Shown: positions 23,692 through 35,481, counted from the first letter of the stretch. The stretch is 64,000 nt of DNA from Verticillium longisporum (GCA_019188255.1 JAETXT010000014.1:868001-932000), one strand, 5' to 3'. The notes: generated by a model not told the origin, from the letters alone. Numbers and translations are program-made.

Positions 23692-25622
23692 ATGGCTGCA
23701 ATGTACGTTGGCCTTCTTCCTGCCTAGCAACGCCCTCTTGAGACGATGTTGCGAATGGCTGCTGACCAGGACCCTCACCCCCATACAGCGAGAGCTTCGA
23801 CAGCATCTTCCTGGATCTGTCCAAGTCGAGCGGCAAGTGCAGATTCGCCGAGACGGGCCTGGGATGGAAGCCCGCCGGCGGAGGGGACACCTTCACCCTC
23901 GACGCCAGCGCCATCGCATCCGCCCAGTGGAGTCGCGCCGCCAAGGGCTACGAGATCAAAATCCTCAGCCGCGACACCCGCATCATCCAGCTCGACGGAT
24001 TCCCGCAGGAGGAGTTTGAGCGCCTGTCGAAGCTCTTCAAAAACTGGTACAGCACGACCCTCGAGAACAAGGAGCACGCCCTGCGCGGCTGGAACTGGGG
24101 CAAGGCGGAATTCGGCAAGGCTGAGCTGTCCTTCAACGTGCAGAACCGCCCGGCCTTTGAGGTGCCCTACTCGGAAATCTCCAACACCAACCTCGCCGGT
24201 CGCAACGAGGTCGCCGTCGAGTTTGCCGCCCCCACCGACGAAAACGACACAGGCACCAATGGGACTCTCGGCGGTGCGCGAGGCAAGGGCAAGAAGGCGG
24301 GTGCTGGCAAGGACCAGCTCGTCGAGATGCGCTTCTACATTCCCGGCGTAGCCAAGAAGGAGACGGACGACGACGATGCCGGAAGTGATGCTGGTGGAGG
24401 CCAAGAGGAGAAGAATGCTGTGACGCTCTTCTACGATACCCTGATGGAGAAGGCCGAGATTGGAGAGACGGCCGGCGACGCCATTGCGCAGTTCCTCGAC
24501 ATTCTGCACCTGACGCCGAGGTACGCTGCACCGCGAGGTGGCCCCGCTTACGGAGAACATGCTGACACGATGCCAACAGAGGACGGTTCGACATCGACAT
24601 GTATGACACGTCGTTTCGACTCCGCGGGAAAACGTACGACTACAAGATCCAGTACGAGGCCATCAAGAAGTTCATGGTGCTCCCCAAGCCAGATGACGCG
24701 CACGTTATGCTCTGCGTGGGCCTGGATCCTCCCCTGAGGCAGGGCCAGACGAGATACCCCTTTGTCGTCATGCAGTTTAAGAAGGACGAGGAGGTCACTC
24801 TCGACGTCAACCTCACCGAGGAGCAGATCAAGGAGAAGTACGGCGACAAGCTGCAGTCTCACTACGAGCAGCCTCTCCACCAGGTCATCACCTACATTTT
24901 CCGCGGCCTGGCCAATAAGAAGGTGACCACGCCTGCGAAAGACTTCCAAACGTATGACGACTCCTGTGCCGTGCTTTTTGAGGCGACTGTTGCTGACCCC
25001 TCCCCCACTCCAGGCACCGCAACCAGCTGGGCATCAAGTGTTCGATCAAGGCCAGCGAGGGCTTTCTGTACTGTCTCGAGAAGGCCTTCATGTTCATCCC
25101 CAAGCCAGCGACGTACATTGCCTACGAGCAGACGGCGTCCATCACCTTTTCGCGTGTGGGCGGCGCCGTTTCCGCCCTGTCCACGTTTGACATTACTGTT
25201 CTCATGAAGAAAGGCGCAGGCTCGCCGCAGTTCAGCAAAATTAGACGAGAGGACCTCAAGGGGCTGGACACGTTCTTCAAGCACATGAACCTGAGGGTCA
25301 AGAACGAGATTGATGTGGACGCCTACCTGCTCAAGGCCGCGCTGCGGAGGAGGCCATGGACGACTCGGAGGACGAGGTCGTCGGCAACAAGGCAGACCGC
25401 GGGTCCGCCGACGAGGACGAGGAGAGCGTCGACGAGGACTTTAGGGCCGACAGCGAGAGCGACGTGGCCGAAGAGTACGATTCAAACCCGGAGACGTCAG
25501 ACTCAGAGGATGCCGAGAGCGTCGTCGACAATGAAGAGGGCGGCGGCGACGATGACGACGACGACGAGGCCGGGGGCGACGATGACGAGGAGCGACCCAA
25601 AAAGAAGAAGAAGACGGCTTGA
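23692..25622 (+). CDS. POB3: FACT complex subunit POB3 (SSRP1 family), one apparent -1 frameshift
   Basis: Four exons: 23692-23702, 23789-24520, 24580-24951, 25014-25622, 574 aa with one base restored. The 11-nt first exon encodes MAA plus part of Ile, joining to ESFDSIFLDLSKSSGK. The N-terminal SSRP1/POB3 PH domain is followed by the structure-specific recognition domain (LHLTPRGRFDIDMYDTSF, FVVMQFKKDEEV, EKAFMFIPKPATYI) and a C-terminal acidic tail ending in DEERPKKKKKTA. As in other fungal POB3 proteins there is no HMG box. With SPT16 it forms the FACT histone chaperone, acting on nucleosomes in transcription and replication. A base is missing near 25344-25347 (expected ALREEAMDDSEDE). POB3 is essential in yeast, which argues against a real null. 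It lies 388 bp upstream of the aldo/keto reductase. Confidence 0.95.
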
Positions 25623-26010
25623 TCGTCGTCTTCTTGTCGTTGGCGGCTCGTTCTTTTCTGGGTCTCTCCTCTCGCCAGAACAGGGGCGGGGAAGATGGGC
25701 ATGGCGTTCCGGACAAAGGGGGCTGGGTGGCAGCGAGGCACACGAGGCATCGCACCGGCACTGTATAGTTTTCGCGTCTGCTGGGACAACCAGTGCCATG
25801 GCGACGAGCATTGGATCTGCGTCGGTAATGAATACCATTTCAATTGACTTTGACTTGAGATGAAAGTGCGTTTGCTCTGTCGTGCCTCGTGCAGGGCAGG
25901 CAGGTGACTCATCAATCATTTGAGCCGGCGAATTTCATCTCAAGTGTTTCTTGAACCTCTCACACTCACTGTTGTCACCCTGACGGCAAGAAAACACAAA
26001 CACCGACATC
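25623..26010. promoter_or_regulatory. POB3-AKR spacer
   Basis: 388 bp holding the POB3 3' end and the promoter of the aldo/keto reductase on the same strand. No distinct motif recognised. Confidence 0.35.
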
Positions 26011-26987
26011 ATGGCCTCGCAGCCACCCGCCATCCTCTCCCTCCACGGCACCATTCTCCTGCCCGGCACCGACACGGCCATCCCCCGCCTCGGCTTCGGC
26101 GTCTACCAGACGCCGCGCTCCGGCTGCACACAGGCATGCCTCTCAGCCCTCGCAGTCGGCTACCGCCACATCGACTCGGCGCAGCTCTACGCAAACGAAG
26201 CGGAAGTGGGCCACGCCCTCCTGCCCTCGGGTCTCCCCCGCTCGGCCGTCTTCCTGACGACCAAGATCTATCGCAAGGACGGCAGCGCCGCCCGCACGCT
26301 GCGCTCCGTCCGCGAGAGCGTGCGTCGCATGACAGGCAGCGGCGGCGCTGGCTGCGACAGCGAGACGCCCCCCTTCGTCGACCTGTTCCTCGTGCACCGG
26401 CCGTGCCGCGAGCGGAGGGCGCTGTGGCAGGCGCTGGAGACAGTACAGAGTGAAGGGGCGACGCGGGCGGTCGGGGTGAGCAACTTTGGGATCGAGCAGC
26501 TCGAGGAGATGAGGTCGTATGCGGGGCGCTGGCCGCCGAGCGTGAACCAGATCGAGGTGAGCTCTTCACTTTTTTTACATGTCAAAGAAAAAAAAGGAAA
26601 AAAAAATATAGTGGGAGAGGGGAGAGAGCGCCATGCTGACCAAAACGAGCACAGCTTCACCCGTGGTGCCAGCAGCGGGCGCTCGTCGCGTACTGCGAAC
26701 GACACGGCATCGTGGTCCAGGCCTGGAGCCCCCTCGTGCGCGGGACGAAAATGGCAGACCCGACGCTGCGCGGACTCGGCGAGAAGCACGGCAAGACGGC
26801 GGCGCAGGTGCTGGTGCGGTACAGCCTGCAAAAGGGATGGGTGCCGTTGGTCAAGAGCACATCTGAGGCGCGGATGAGAGAGAACGCCGACGTGTTTGAC
26901 TTTGCGCTCGAGGAGGAGGACATGAACATTCTCGACGGGCTGGACCAGGGCAAGCAAGGCGCTCTCTGTCCGCATCTCATCCATTAA
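26011..26987 (+). CDS. Aldo/keto reductase, 292 aa
   Basis: Exons 26011-26556 and 26655-26987; the 98-nt intron (GTGAGC to CACAG) restores NQIE-LHPWCQQRALVAYC, a standard AKR core. The catalytic tetrad is visible: Asp in YRHIDSAQLY, Tyr in QLYANEAEVG, Lys in FLTTKIYRKD and His in FLVHRPCRER. NADPH-site elements are VPLVKSTSEARMREN and the preceding Ser/Thr region. Size matches the ~290-aa prostaglandin-F/2,5-diketogluconate reductase branch. It should reduce aldehydes or ketones with NADPH in the cytosol; the natural substrate cannot be read from sequence. The short C-terminus ends ALCPHLIH. No frameshift here. Confidence 0.92.
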
Positions 26988-27409
26988 AAGCGAAGGGGTG
27001 AGGTCTCGGTGTCCAGCTCGGTCACTGAGGTGAACGGTGAGCAGCGCCACTGGCTAGCGGCAGCCACAGCGCCACGGACAGCAGTGAACGGAGACCGAGA
27101 GTGGGGGGTTCGTGAGGGAAGGAAACTGCCCCACCACGAATGCCGCAAGCAGCTGCTGCACTGTGCTGGAGCTGGTGCTGTCACGATCATGCTGTGCTCC
27201 CCAGCTGCCTATCAACTCTTCAAGGCAACAGTCCAGTCCCCATCTCATCACCCCAAGACCGGAGTTGCGCACCATTTCATTGCGTTCAATTTCTTCCAGA
27301 GCCTCCATCAACTCATCACCTCCCTGACGAAGTCACGTACTTCACTCGAACGGCCGCAGGCCTTTCTTCTCCCACCTACCTGACCTCCAGCGCCCCCCCC
27401 CCCCCCACA
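26988..27409. promoter_or_regulatory. AKR-GFA spacer with poly-C tract
   Basis: 422 bp ahead of the GFA-domain gene. A run of 14 C residues (27393-27406) ends only three bases before the ATG, so it lies in the 5' leader and would sit at the start codon of the mRNA. Confidence 0.5.
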
Positions 27410-28356
27410 ATGAGTTTGCTCCGCCCTCTGCGTGGGGGCTGTCACTGTGGCCGCAATCGTTACATCATCGATGTGCCGGAAAACGAGACCGAGCTGGCCC
27501 AGGTCATTTTCAACGCAGACTCCCTGCACCATAAGCTTTAATTCGGGGGTTCAACCTACAAGTCTACATGCTTTGCTTTGCTTTGTGCAACCAAGCACCT
27601 TGCGAGAATGCTGGACAAACAAAAGTGATCGCCTCGAGGCAATGCTAACACAACACCCTAGGCAGTTCCCTGGCCACGCCCTTGGCCGCCTTCCTGCGCG
27701 TGCCCCTCGCGTGGCACCGCAGCTCGACGACGTCCTTCTTTCCCGACGAGACGCACGCCATGATCCACCGCGTCTTCGAGAGCCAGGACCCGGCGCAGCG
27801 GCAGACGAAGCGCTACTTCTGCGGGTACTGCGGCACGCCGCTGTCCTTCTGGACGGAGCGGCCCCAGCGCGAGGCCGATTTTATCCAGCTGACGCTCGCG
27901 AGCCTGGCCGGCGAGGACCTGCGGGATCTCGAGGACATGGGGCTCCTGCCTGAGCTCGAAGACGTCAGGTCGCCCGAGGCCGAGGCCGAGCCTGAGCCTG
28001 GTGTCAAGCCTGAAAACAAGTCTGGCGTTAGGACGGTACAGACGACGAGGCGCGCAGCTAGCAATAGGGAATCCCAGAGCGTGCCTTGGTTCAACAGCCT
28101 CGTCGAGGGTTCCCGACTGGGAAAGACGGTGCGGCAGAGCCACAGCATCACGGAGAGCAGGGACGGCACGACGACTGTCGAGTGGGAGATTGTTGAGTGG
28201 ACCGAGGACGATGATGACCGAGACGGCAACGCAGCGCCAGAGGTCGAGGACGTGGACATGAGCAGCGGGAACAACAGCAACGCTGGCTCCAAGACTGGCA
28301 AGCGCAAGCTGCGCGACCGCGGCGACTCGGATGCGGCTGCAGAGGGCACGCACTAA
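27410..28356 (+). CDS. GFA (DUF636)-domain protein with a defective-looking intron donor
   Basis: Exon 1 begins at ATG 27410 (MSLLRPLRGGCHCGRNRY) and must end near 27530-27531; exon 2 begins at 27662 or 27666 and stops at 28356. The junction has ATAAGC where GTAAGC is expected. Either the intron is AT..AG (exon end 27530, 271 aa, giving LHRSSLATPL) or one G has been lost (270 aa, LHHSLATPL). Without splicing, a stop follows within four codons. The CHC and CGYCGTPLSFW motifs are the zinc-binding Cys pairs of the GFA fold; the middle Cys pair of the classical family is absent. The long C-terminal half is charged and disordered. Related proteins bind glutathione adducts; a catalytic role here is uncertain. 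Confidence 0.8.
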
Positions 28357-31145
28357 TGGGATCTTCGTGCTGCTGCGTTATGCCATGCTATGCCTCTGCT
28401 TGGCAAGAGGGAGTCACGTACCATGTCGTGCATGGAGCAGTCAATGGCGTTTCTCCGACCTGTACTATATGCGTTGCAAAAAGAGACCAGGATGGCGCAT
28501 GGGTTCGGGCCCTGAGAGGCTACATGGCTGAGGCGTCGTCCCTCGTCCCGAACCCCGAAGTTCGGTGAGGGGGAGAGGCGGCCCGGATTGTTGCTCACCG
28601 AGTATGAAAAGCGACGCGTGCTCGTGCTCACGGATGGCCGGTACCACGAGGGAGCATCATTGATGAAGCGAGGCGGGCGCGGGCAGGAGGGAGAGCCGCC
28701 GAGCGTCACGAGGGAGTGGAGATGTCTCTGGGTCGGCGTCCTAGCTATCCGCACAATGCCAGATGCGAGATGCTCAATCTCGTTTTCCAAGTTTCCGCCA
28801 CGATGCCTAGGACGAGTCATACTATGTGTTCCTTGATGCTCTGCGTTCCCGAGTGAAAATGCTCCTTCCTCGCCCTCATCTTGTTCTCTATTTTTTTCTT
28901 ATCTTGTCGTCGTGATGAATATGCACAGGCAGCACAACCCTTGGAAACTACAGACAGATGACGTTGGAGGTGGGTTGCGAAAGGTGGGAGTGCGACGGAC
29001 TTTGAGAGGCGGCTTTCGGGGAATTTCTCATGTGGGCTGTCGACGGGACAGGCAGATAAAGGCGCAGCCCGAGTGACGGGATGGCGAGTGCCAATGATTT
29101 TGGTTCCCGTTTCCGGGGGTGTGCAGGGCCGATGGCTCGTTGGCTCGACAGTCCCGGCCCGGCTGAGGCGGGCCTGAACAAGACGTCGTGCCTAGCTGGG
29201 CTCGAGACGATGCGCACTTTTCTCTCTTTCCCTGCCATTGATGACACGAATGCTACGACAGTGGTGAGTTGTTTAATGTGATAAGAAGGGCAAGATGAGC
29301 GGTCGTTTCGCGATGCCGGAGGAGCCTGCAATCGACCTGTTTAAGTTGATCATTGATTAATTGCAGTGAGGCGAGGCGGGCGGCGGCAAGCAGCTGGCCA
29401 GGGGAGCATCCGGTTTCGATTCGAGAAGACGCACGCATCCAGTTCAACCTTGGACACGGCTTGCATGGACGGATGGATCCGGCCAAGATGATCACGAGAG
29501 TGAAGAACAAGAAGAATAAGTGGACATGGTACTTATCCATCGAGAACGGGCATCGCGAGACGGAGAAAGCCCGGAGAGAGAGAGGTTGAGGTGAGTATTG
29601 TGACCAAGCGGCGAAATAAGCAAAAGTGTAGTGATATCCCTGAAGGGCGGAGGCTCGGATGGGAATCGCTTTGGTGGCCCCCGGGGGCTCATACGTTGGA
29701 GATCCATCCCGAAGCGGCGGCGTGGGACGAGCGGGATGGATGAATGGGAGATCGGTTCTGTAGTTAGTCCCAGACTCGTGGTGGGAGGGGGGGAGAAAGA
29801 GGTCATCAGGAGTTTCTACGCGCGGGATATCGAAACAGCCTCCTGGGCGGAACTGCCTTTTTGGCGTATTCCTGTTTTCTTGCTTTCGTTTGAAGGGGTC
29901 GAGTCGGCATATCTCTCGCATAGGGCGAAACCTGGAAGTGTCGGCAAAACATCACGGGGCCAACGATGAGAAAGAGACTGCTTGCTGTTGGGTAATGAGC
30001 GAGAGGCCCTTTCTGTCCTCTGAAGAACACTGCTTTTTCGGAAAGACGGGCCGTCGTTTGGTTTTGGCCGTCAGGGCGTGAGATGCATGGATGACCCCTC
30101 TCTCCCCTCTGCCCCCTCACCCTCCTCATTCGGGGCAAGTGCGGCCCCAGCCTGCGGGTGGAAGGAAAGAAAAAGGTGGGGAAGGGGCGTACCTACGCCC
30201 CAAAGCGACTGCCCTCCCAGGTGACATCCACTCCTTGGGTACTTGGGTACCTCCTCCCCAGGTGTTCGTGCTCTGCTTGCGCGCTGTAGAAGAACCCCAC
30301 GGCGGGGTAAACAGCCCCTGTGATACCTGCCTGCCTGCTTGCCCTGTAGTTGCGCCCTGTGGTGCAGTCACTACCTACATGACACTGGCATGCACCTCCA
30401 GCAAACGAAGCCAAGGGCAAGAAGGGGTGCACCAGGGGGGGATCCTGCCCCCCCAACGGTACACCAGTCTGCAGGTACGTGACTTCTTCCCTCGTTTGGG
30501 CTTCCCCCCTCTCCTTCGCCTTCTCTACGCCCGATGTGCCACTCTTCGCTTGCTTCCCTTAGTCTCATTGACCATGGTCTCCCACACCACCACGATCTCC
30601 TCCCAACCCGACCACACCACGATGGACCCTGTCAGCCTAGGGTATCTCGCCTCCCCCCCCCTGGCCGGCAACCCCTTAGCCTCTTCTCGGTCACGACGGT
30701 CCGAATCACAGCTCGTGGGCCCCGGGGCAGCCGCCTCGGCCCCTCATCCGCAGACCACGCCGCCTCGCCATGCCTGATCAGACTGCTGTGGCCCATGCCA
30801 TTCATTGATTGACCACGAGATGGGAATCGCATCCTGGTACAGGCTTGCCTGTCATGCACCTAGCCTCCCGTCCATCGCGATATAAGAAGCGCCCATCGTC
30901 GTCTCTTCTTTCTCTCAGGCCTCCTCTCCTCTCTTCTCTTTTTGCTCTACCACCCGATTCGATACCTATCCCCATCTCTCCTCTCGTCTTGACGATAGAA
31001 TCCCTTGCGCGGTTCTATCCCACAGACGTCCCGCTTCGCGTCGCCCCTCCAGTTTTGCCGGTCAAAATTCGAACGTCGAGAACGCCAGAATCTCTCTTGA
31101 TACCCCACGACCCAACATAAAAACACAGACTCCAGCACCCACACC
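28357..31145. other. 2.8-kb spacer, GFA gene to beta-glucosidase promoter
   Basis: No supportable gene. The 3' side is the beta-glucosidase promoter. ORFs up to 228 codons are present but lack domains and splice logic. Homopolymer G/C tracts occur at 30434-30454 and 30652-30661. Confidence 0.4.
30881..30950 (+). promoter_or_regulatory. Probable core promoter of the GH1 gene
   Basis: TATAAGAAG at 30881-30889 is followed by a pyrimidine-rich tract (about 30897-30950), the usual arrangement of a strongly expressed filamentous-fungal promoter. The ATG lies at 31146, so a leader of roughly 190-230 nt is expected. Position of the start site is inference. Confidence 0.5.
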
Positions 31146-32950
31146 ATGTCTCTTCCTGCCGACTTCCTCTGGGGCTTCGCTACGGCTGCGTAAGTACAAA
31201 AAGAAAAAAAGAAAAAAAATCCCATTGCTGCTTACCCCAACCGCACATTCTTTGTCCTCGCAAATCCTCGCGACTTGGCCCCTTTCGGATGAACTTCCGC
31301 TGTACGGATCCGATCACTCTCCATCTAGCCCCTTCCTCTCTCTCCATCGGGCGGCGTTTGCTCCTTCCGCCCTCACGACCCCTGACCCCCGCGCTTCTGC
31401 TCTTCTGGCCGCTACCCCTCTCCTACCTTCTCCCTCCTCCGCCCCATAATGCCATTTACCCTGTCCTGGCGGCGGGGCCTTTCATGAATGACACTCGTCC
31501 CCAACCGACAACAAGAACCGGCCTGCTGGGAAATTGCTTGGCTAACCACATGTCATGGCTGCAGCTACCAGATTGAGGGCTCCATCGAGGCCGACGGCCG
31601 TGGCCCTACCATTTGGGATGACTTCTGCAAGATTCCCGGCAAGATTGCCGACGGCTCGTCTGGTGTCGTCGCTTGCGACTCGTACAAGCGCACGGCCGAG
31701 GACATTGCCCTGATGAAGCAGCTCGGTGCCAAGGTCTACCGTTTCTCTCTCTCCTGGGCCCGCATCATCCCCGAGGGTGGCCGCAACGACCCCGTCAACC
31801 AGGCCGGCATTGACCACTACGTCAAGTTCGTCGACGACCTGCTCGCCAACGACATTACCCCCTTCATCACCCTGCTCCACTGGGATGTCCCCTCTGGTCT
31901 CGACAAGCGCTACGGCGGTCTTCTGAACCGCGAGGAGTTCCCTCTCGACTTTGAGAACTACGCTCGCGTCGTCTTCAAGGCCCTCCCCAAGGTCAAGAAC
32001 TGGATCACCTTCAACGAGCCCTGGTGCTCCTCTATTCTCGGCTACGGCATTGGCGCCTTCGCCCCCGGCCGCACCTCCGATCGCGAGCGCTCCGCCGAGG
32101 GTGACACCTCCCGCGAGCCCTGGATCGTCGGCCACAACCTCCTCGTCGCCCACGGCCGTGCCGTCAAGGTCTACCGCGAGGAGTTCAAGCCCACTGACCA
32201 GGGCCAGATCGGCATCACCCTGAACGGTGACGCCACCTACCCCTGGGATCCCGAGGACCCCAAGGATGTCGAGGCCGCCAACCGCAAGATTGAGTTCGCC
32301 ATCTCGTGGTTCGCCGACCCCGTCTACTTCGGCAAGTACCCCGACTCGATGCGCAAGCAGCTCGGCGACCGTCTGCCCGAGTTCACCCCTGAGGAGGAGG
32401 CTCTCGTCAAGGGTTCCAACGACTTCTACGGCATGAACCACTACACCGCCAACTACGTCCGCCACCTCGACGGCACTCCCCCGCCGAGGACCACCTCGGA
32501 AACCTCGAGTGCCTCTTCTACAACAAGGCTGGCGACTGCATCGGCCCCGAGACCGAGTCGCCTTGGCTGCGCCCCAACCCCCAGGGCTTCCGCGACCTCA
32601 TCAACTGGCTTTCTAAGCGCTACAACTACCCCACCATCTACGTCACCGAGAGCGGCACGTCTGTCCTCGGCGAGTCCGACAAGCCGATTGACGAGATTCT
32701 CGACGACACCCTGCGTACCGAGTACTTTGACACGTACGTCAAGGCTATGGCCAAGGCCGTCTCCGAGGATGGCTGCAAGGTCCAGGGCTACATGGCCTGG
32801 TCTCTGCTCGACAACTTCGAATGGGCCGAGGGCTACGTCACGCGCTTCGGCGTCACCTACGTCGACTACGAGAACGACCAGAAGCGCTACCCCAAGAAGA
32901 GCGCCAAGAGCCTCAAGGCTCTGTTCGAAAGCGTCATTGAGAAGTCCTAA
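31146..32950 (+). CDS. GH1 beta-glucosidase, intracellular (one apparent -1 frameshift)
   Basis: Exons 31146-31189 and 31565-32950; 476 aa with one base restored. The 375-nt intron (GTAAGT, CTGCAG) splits the conserved GFATAA-YQIEG. Family motifs: WDDFCKIPGKI, FSLSWARIIPEGG, LLHWDVPSGL, the acid/base Glu in TFNEPWC, the nucleophile Glu in YVTESGTSVL, and SLLDNFEWAEGY for aglycone/sugar binding. The residue after the nucleophile is Ser where many GH1 enzymes have Asn (TENG). There is no signal peptide, so it is likely cytosolic, hydrolysing cellobiose or other beta-glucosides; such enzymes also make inducers by transglycosylation. Codon use is strongly biased to C-ending codons, consistent with high expression. 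The C5 run 32478-32482 lacks one base (expected GTPPAEDHLGNLE). Confidence 0.94.
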
Positions 32951-33512
32951 GTGTTACTTGCTAGAGGGGGCGAGCTCGAGGAGCCCGTTGAAAGAGACGG
33001 GCTTCCGTTTCAGGAAAATTGTTGTGTATACCGGATGACAGAGGCCGGGCATGCGGAGGAATGGCTTCCACCCGCTTCATGATGTATGAAAGTTGGCTAG
33101 GGCACGGGATCTAGCTCCCCTGCCAGATGTGAAAGATGAATCTATGCACCAGGGACCCTGGATACGAAAATTGCCAATAGACGACAACGTGTGCACTTGA
33201 TGGCATGCATATCATAGGGACCCAAGATTTCATCATACGGACGGTAGAAGCTCCGAGTCCCACATGACGCTCACAAGACCAATATGACCTCCTGTTATGC
33301 ATCGCTAGCTAATCCTCTCGCCCGGGCCTACCTCGATAGGATTCTCGGCAGGCGGCAGCGCTGCCAGATGCCGTTCCCGACATGTCGACGCAGGACGAAC
33401 TTCCGCCCGCCATACCCTGTTCACAGACAGTGTGCCATGATTGCTGCAACCCGCCGAGGCTACTACCAAAAGGTTCCCCCCCATCCGACCCCTCATCTCT
33501 TCACCTTCCTCC
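32951..33512. other. Convergent 3' region
   Basis: 562 bp between the stop codons of the beta-glucosidase and the SLC10-type carrier. Expected to hold both 3' UTRs; no gene seen. Confidence 0.4.
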
Positions 33513-34967
33513 TCACCCTTGCTGCTTCTCCGCATCGTTCGCCTCCCCCTCAGCAGGTGGCCTGTCCAGGTACCAACGGAAGAAGTACACCAGCCCCTGG
33601 GCAACGAACACCTGTTCAATCGTGTACAGCAGCAGGGGAACCTGGATCAGTACCACGGTCAGGTCGTCGGCGTCCCGCCACATGGCGGCCACCAGCGGGA
33701 TGCCGAGGCTCGTCGTCTTGGCGGCGCCGCAGAAGCAAATGGCGACCGTCTGATCACGCGGCATGCGCCGCACGCGCAGCGCGCGCCGCAGGAACCGCGG
33801 GCAGAAGCGTCCGTCGGCGACGCGGGCGTTGACGGGCCGCGCCAGAGCAAGGGGCGGCCGCGCGGCGAAGAAGCACATTACGGTGAAGAGGGCGTACAGG
33901 GCGAGGTTTATGAAGACGGTAAAGATGATGCTCGCGGGCGGCGTGTCCTGCAGGGCGCTGGTGTGGAAGGCGCCGGAGAAGGTTGTCCAGATGAGGAGCA
34001 CGAGGCAGACGCCCGATAGCTTGGCGAGGCGGAGGACGCGGAGCGCCCAGGAGACGGGCCCATCGAAGAAGCGGCGGATGATCTGGCCGGCGGCCAGCGG
34101 CAGCAGCACCGTGAGGCCCAGCTGGCGCAGGACGCCGGCGTACATGGGGCCCAGCGTCGACGGGCTCGCGGGCTGCCAGGGCGCAAAGGCCGCCGTCTTG
34201 GGGAGGAATGCGAAGATGAGCGCGGGCGAGAGGAAGGCGCCGAGCGCGTTGCCGAGAACGACCTCGATGATGGCGGCCGCCTCGTCGCCGCCGGCAGCGC
34301 GCGTCATGACAACGTTGGAGGCAATGGTCGTCAGCAGGCATGCCGTCACCAGCATGCCGACGAAGACGCTCGTGTCGAGCACTCGGTCACGCAGGGCGCC
34401 GGCGGCGACCGAGACGTGCAGCATGATCAGCAGCACGACGGGGATGGCGACAAACGATATACCCTGCACGAGCAGGTGAAGGCGCCAGTTGGTCGCATGT
34501 TCGCGCAGCTTGACGGGTGAGAGCTGAAGGCCACTAATGAGGAAGACGACGGCGATGGCACCGTAGATGATGCTGTACTCGGAGCGGATGGGCCCGCCCT
34601 TGGCCGCGACGTCTGCCAATCTGCTCGTCAGCCTTCCACGTGTTTTCTTCTTCTCTGTATCAGATGAGCCGCGAGAGAGAGAGGGGCTCCTTTTGTACGT
34701 ACGGGGCCAGAAGTACGCAAACAAGCACGCGAGGCCGAAGCCAATGATGAGCCATTGCGCCAGGATAAAACCAATGCCCCTGCGCCATGTCGGCTTCGGG
34801 GCCCTTTCGACATGACCCTCGCCCTCGCCTCCTCTCGCATCCTCGTCATCCCTCTTCATCTCTGCGTCTTCGTTTAATGGTGCCTCGTCACGGCCGTCTG
34901 TTTCTCGAACGTCGTGTCCCGCGTGCGCCTCGTGTTGGCCATCTCGGTGCTCAATGTCCTCGGGCAT
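33513..34967 (-). CDS. SLC10A7/Rch1-type bile acid:sodium symporter family protein
   Basis: Exons 34967-34703 and 34612-33513, 454 aa. The 90-nt intron (GTACGT to GGCAG) has no stop and is a multiple of three, so an unspliced ORF also reads through; splicing restores [19 protein letters not shown], the family's standard sequence. About 75 N-terminal residues are acidic and disordered; then ten membrane helices follow, including [43 protein letters not shown] and [17 protein letters not shown]. Fungal members (Rch1) sit at the plasma membrane and limit Ca2+ entry; vertebrate SLC10A7 affects Ca2+ and glycosylation. The role here is inferred. The start is the first ATG (MPEDIEHRD). Confidence 0.9.
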   Translation of the reverse strand: MPEDIEHRDGQHEAHAGHDVRETDGRDEAPLNEDAEMKRDDEDARGGEGEGHVERAPKPTWRRGIGFILAQWLIIGFGLACLFAYFWPRTYKRSPSLSRGSSDTEKKKTRGRLTSRLADVAAKGGPIRSEYSIIYGAIAVVFLISGLQLSPVKLREHATNWRLHLLVQGISFVAIPVVLLIMLHVSVAAGALRDRVLDTSVFVGMLVTACLLTTIASNVVMTRAAGGDEAAAIIEVVLGNALGAFLSPALIFAFLPKTAAFAPWQPASPSTLGPMYAGVLRQLGLTVLLPLAAGQIIRRFFDGPVSWALRVLRLAKLSGVCLVLLIWTTFSGAFHTSALQDTPPASIIFTVFINLALYALFTVMCFFAARPPLALARPVNARVADGRFCPRFLRRALRVRRMPRDQTVAICFCGAAKTTSLGIPLVAAMWRDADDLTVVLIQVPLLLYTIEQVFVAQGLVYFFRWYLDRPPAEGEANDAEKQQG

Positions 34968-35481
34968 GGTCACGACGGCACCGAGGCATGATGGTATCGA
35001 CGATGTAAGTTGCAAAAGATGAAAAGGAGATGGCAAAGATGGAGCATTGAGCAGAAACGCAGGGCGTGCTTTGCGTAATGAATGACGCTCAGCGGCGTCT
35101 CGGCATCACGATCACCCTCACCTCCTTCCCTCTCGGGCGGTACAAACCCCGGTTTATTACCGGCCCACACGGCCAACACCTGGATTGCCGACCGACATCG
35201 GGTTGGCGGGGTTGTCTTGTTCCGTGCAGACTACGATGCACAGCTACTGTTGCGTGGCTTGGTGGACGGCGTATCACTCAGCGCAAAGACGTTCTGTTGG
35301 TCGGAATTAACATTGATTATGTCGTTTCAATATCATGGCCTTGACCTTGACTAGGAGGGGCCAATACCCCTTTCTCCAGATCCCAACACCGAGATGCAGT
35401 TCGTGCCGTGGTATCTAAGTATACAAAATGGGAAACACCAAAGATATTACTGAGAGAATGTCGTCATGAGTTCCTGTCGCT
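34968..35481. promoter_or_regulatory. Promoter side of the SLC10-type gene, 3' flank of the TM198 gene
   Basis: 514 bp between two minus-strand genes. No motif beyond general composition recognised. Confidence 0.35.

Noticed and set aside
17746..28356. Possible secondary-metabolite cluster (transcription factor, acyl-CoA ligase, reductase, GFA protein)
   Set aside because: No PKS, NRPS, terpene synthase, P450 or transporter, and the housekeeping gene POB3 sits in the middle.
29253..29921. 222-codon minus-strand ORF
   Set aside because: Random-looking composition, no domain, no conserved splice context.
30091..30777. 228-codon ORF upstream of the beta-glucosidase
   Set aside because: Lies in promoter-like, homopolymer-rich DNA; no domain.
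31542..32465. 307-codon ORF antisense to the beta-glucosidase
   Set aside because: Antisense shadow of a strongly codon-biased gene.
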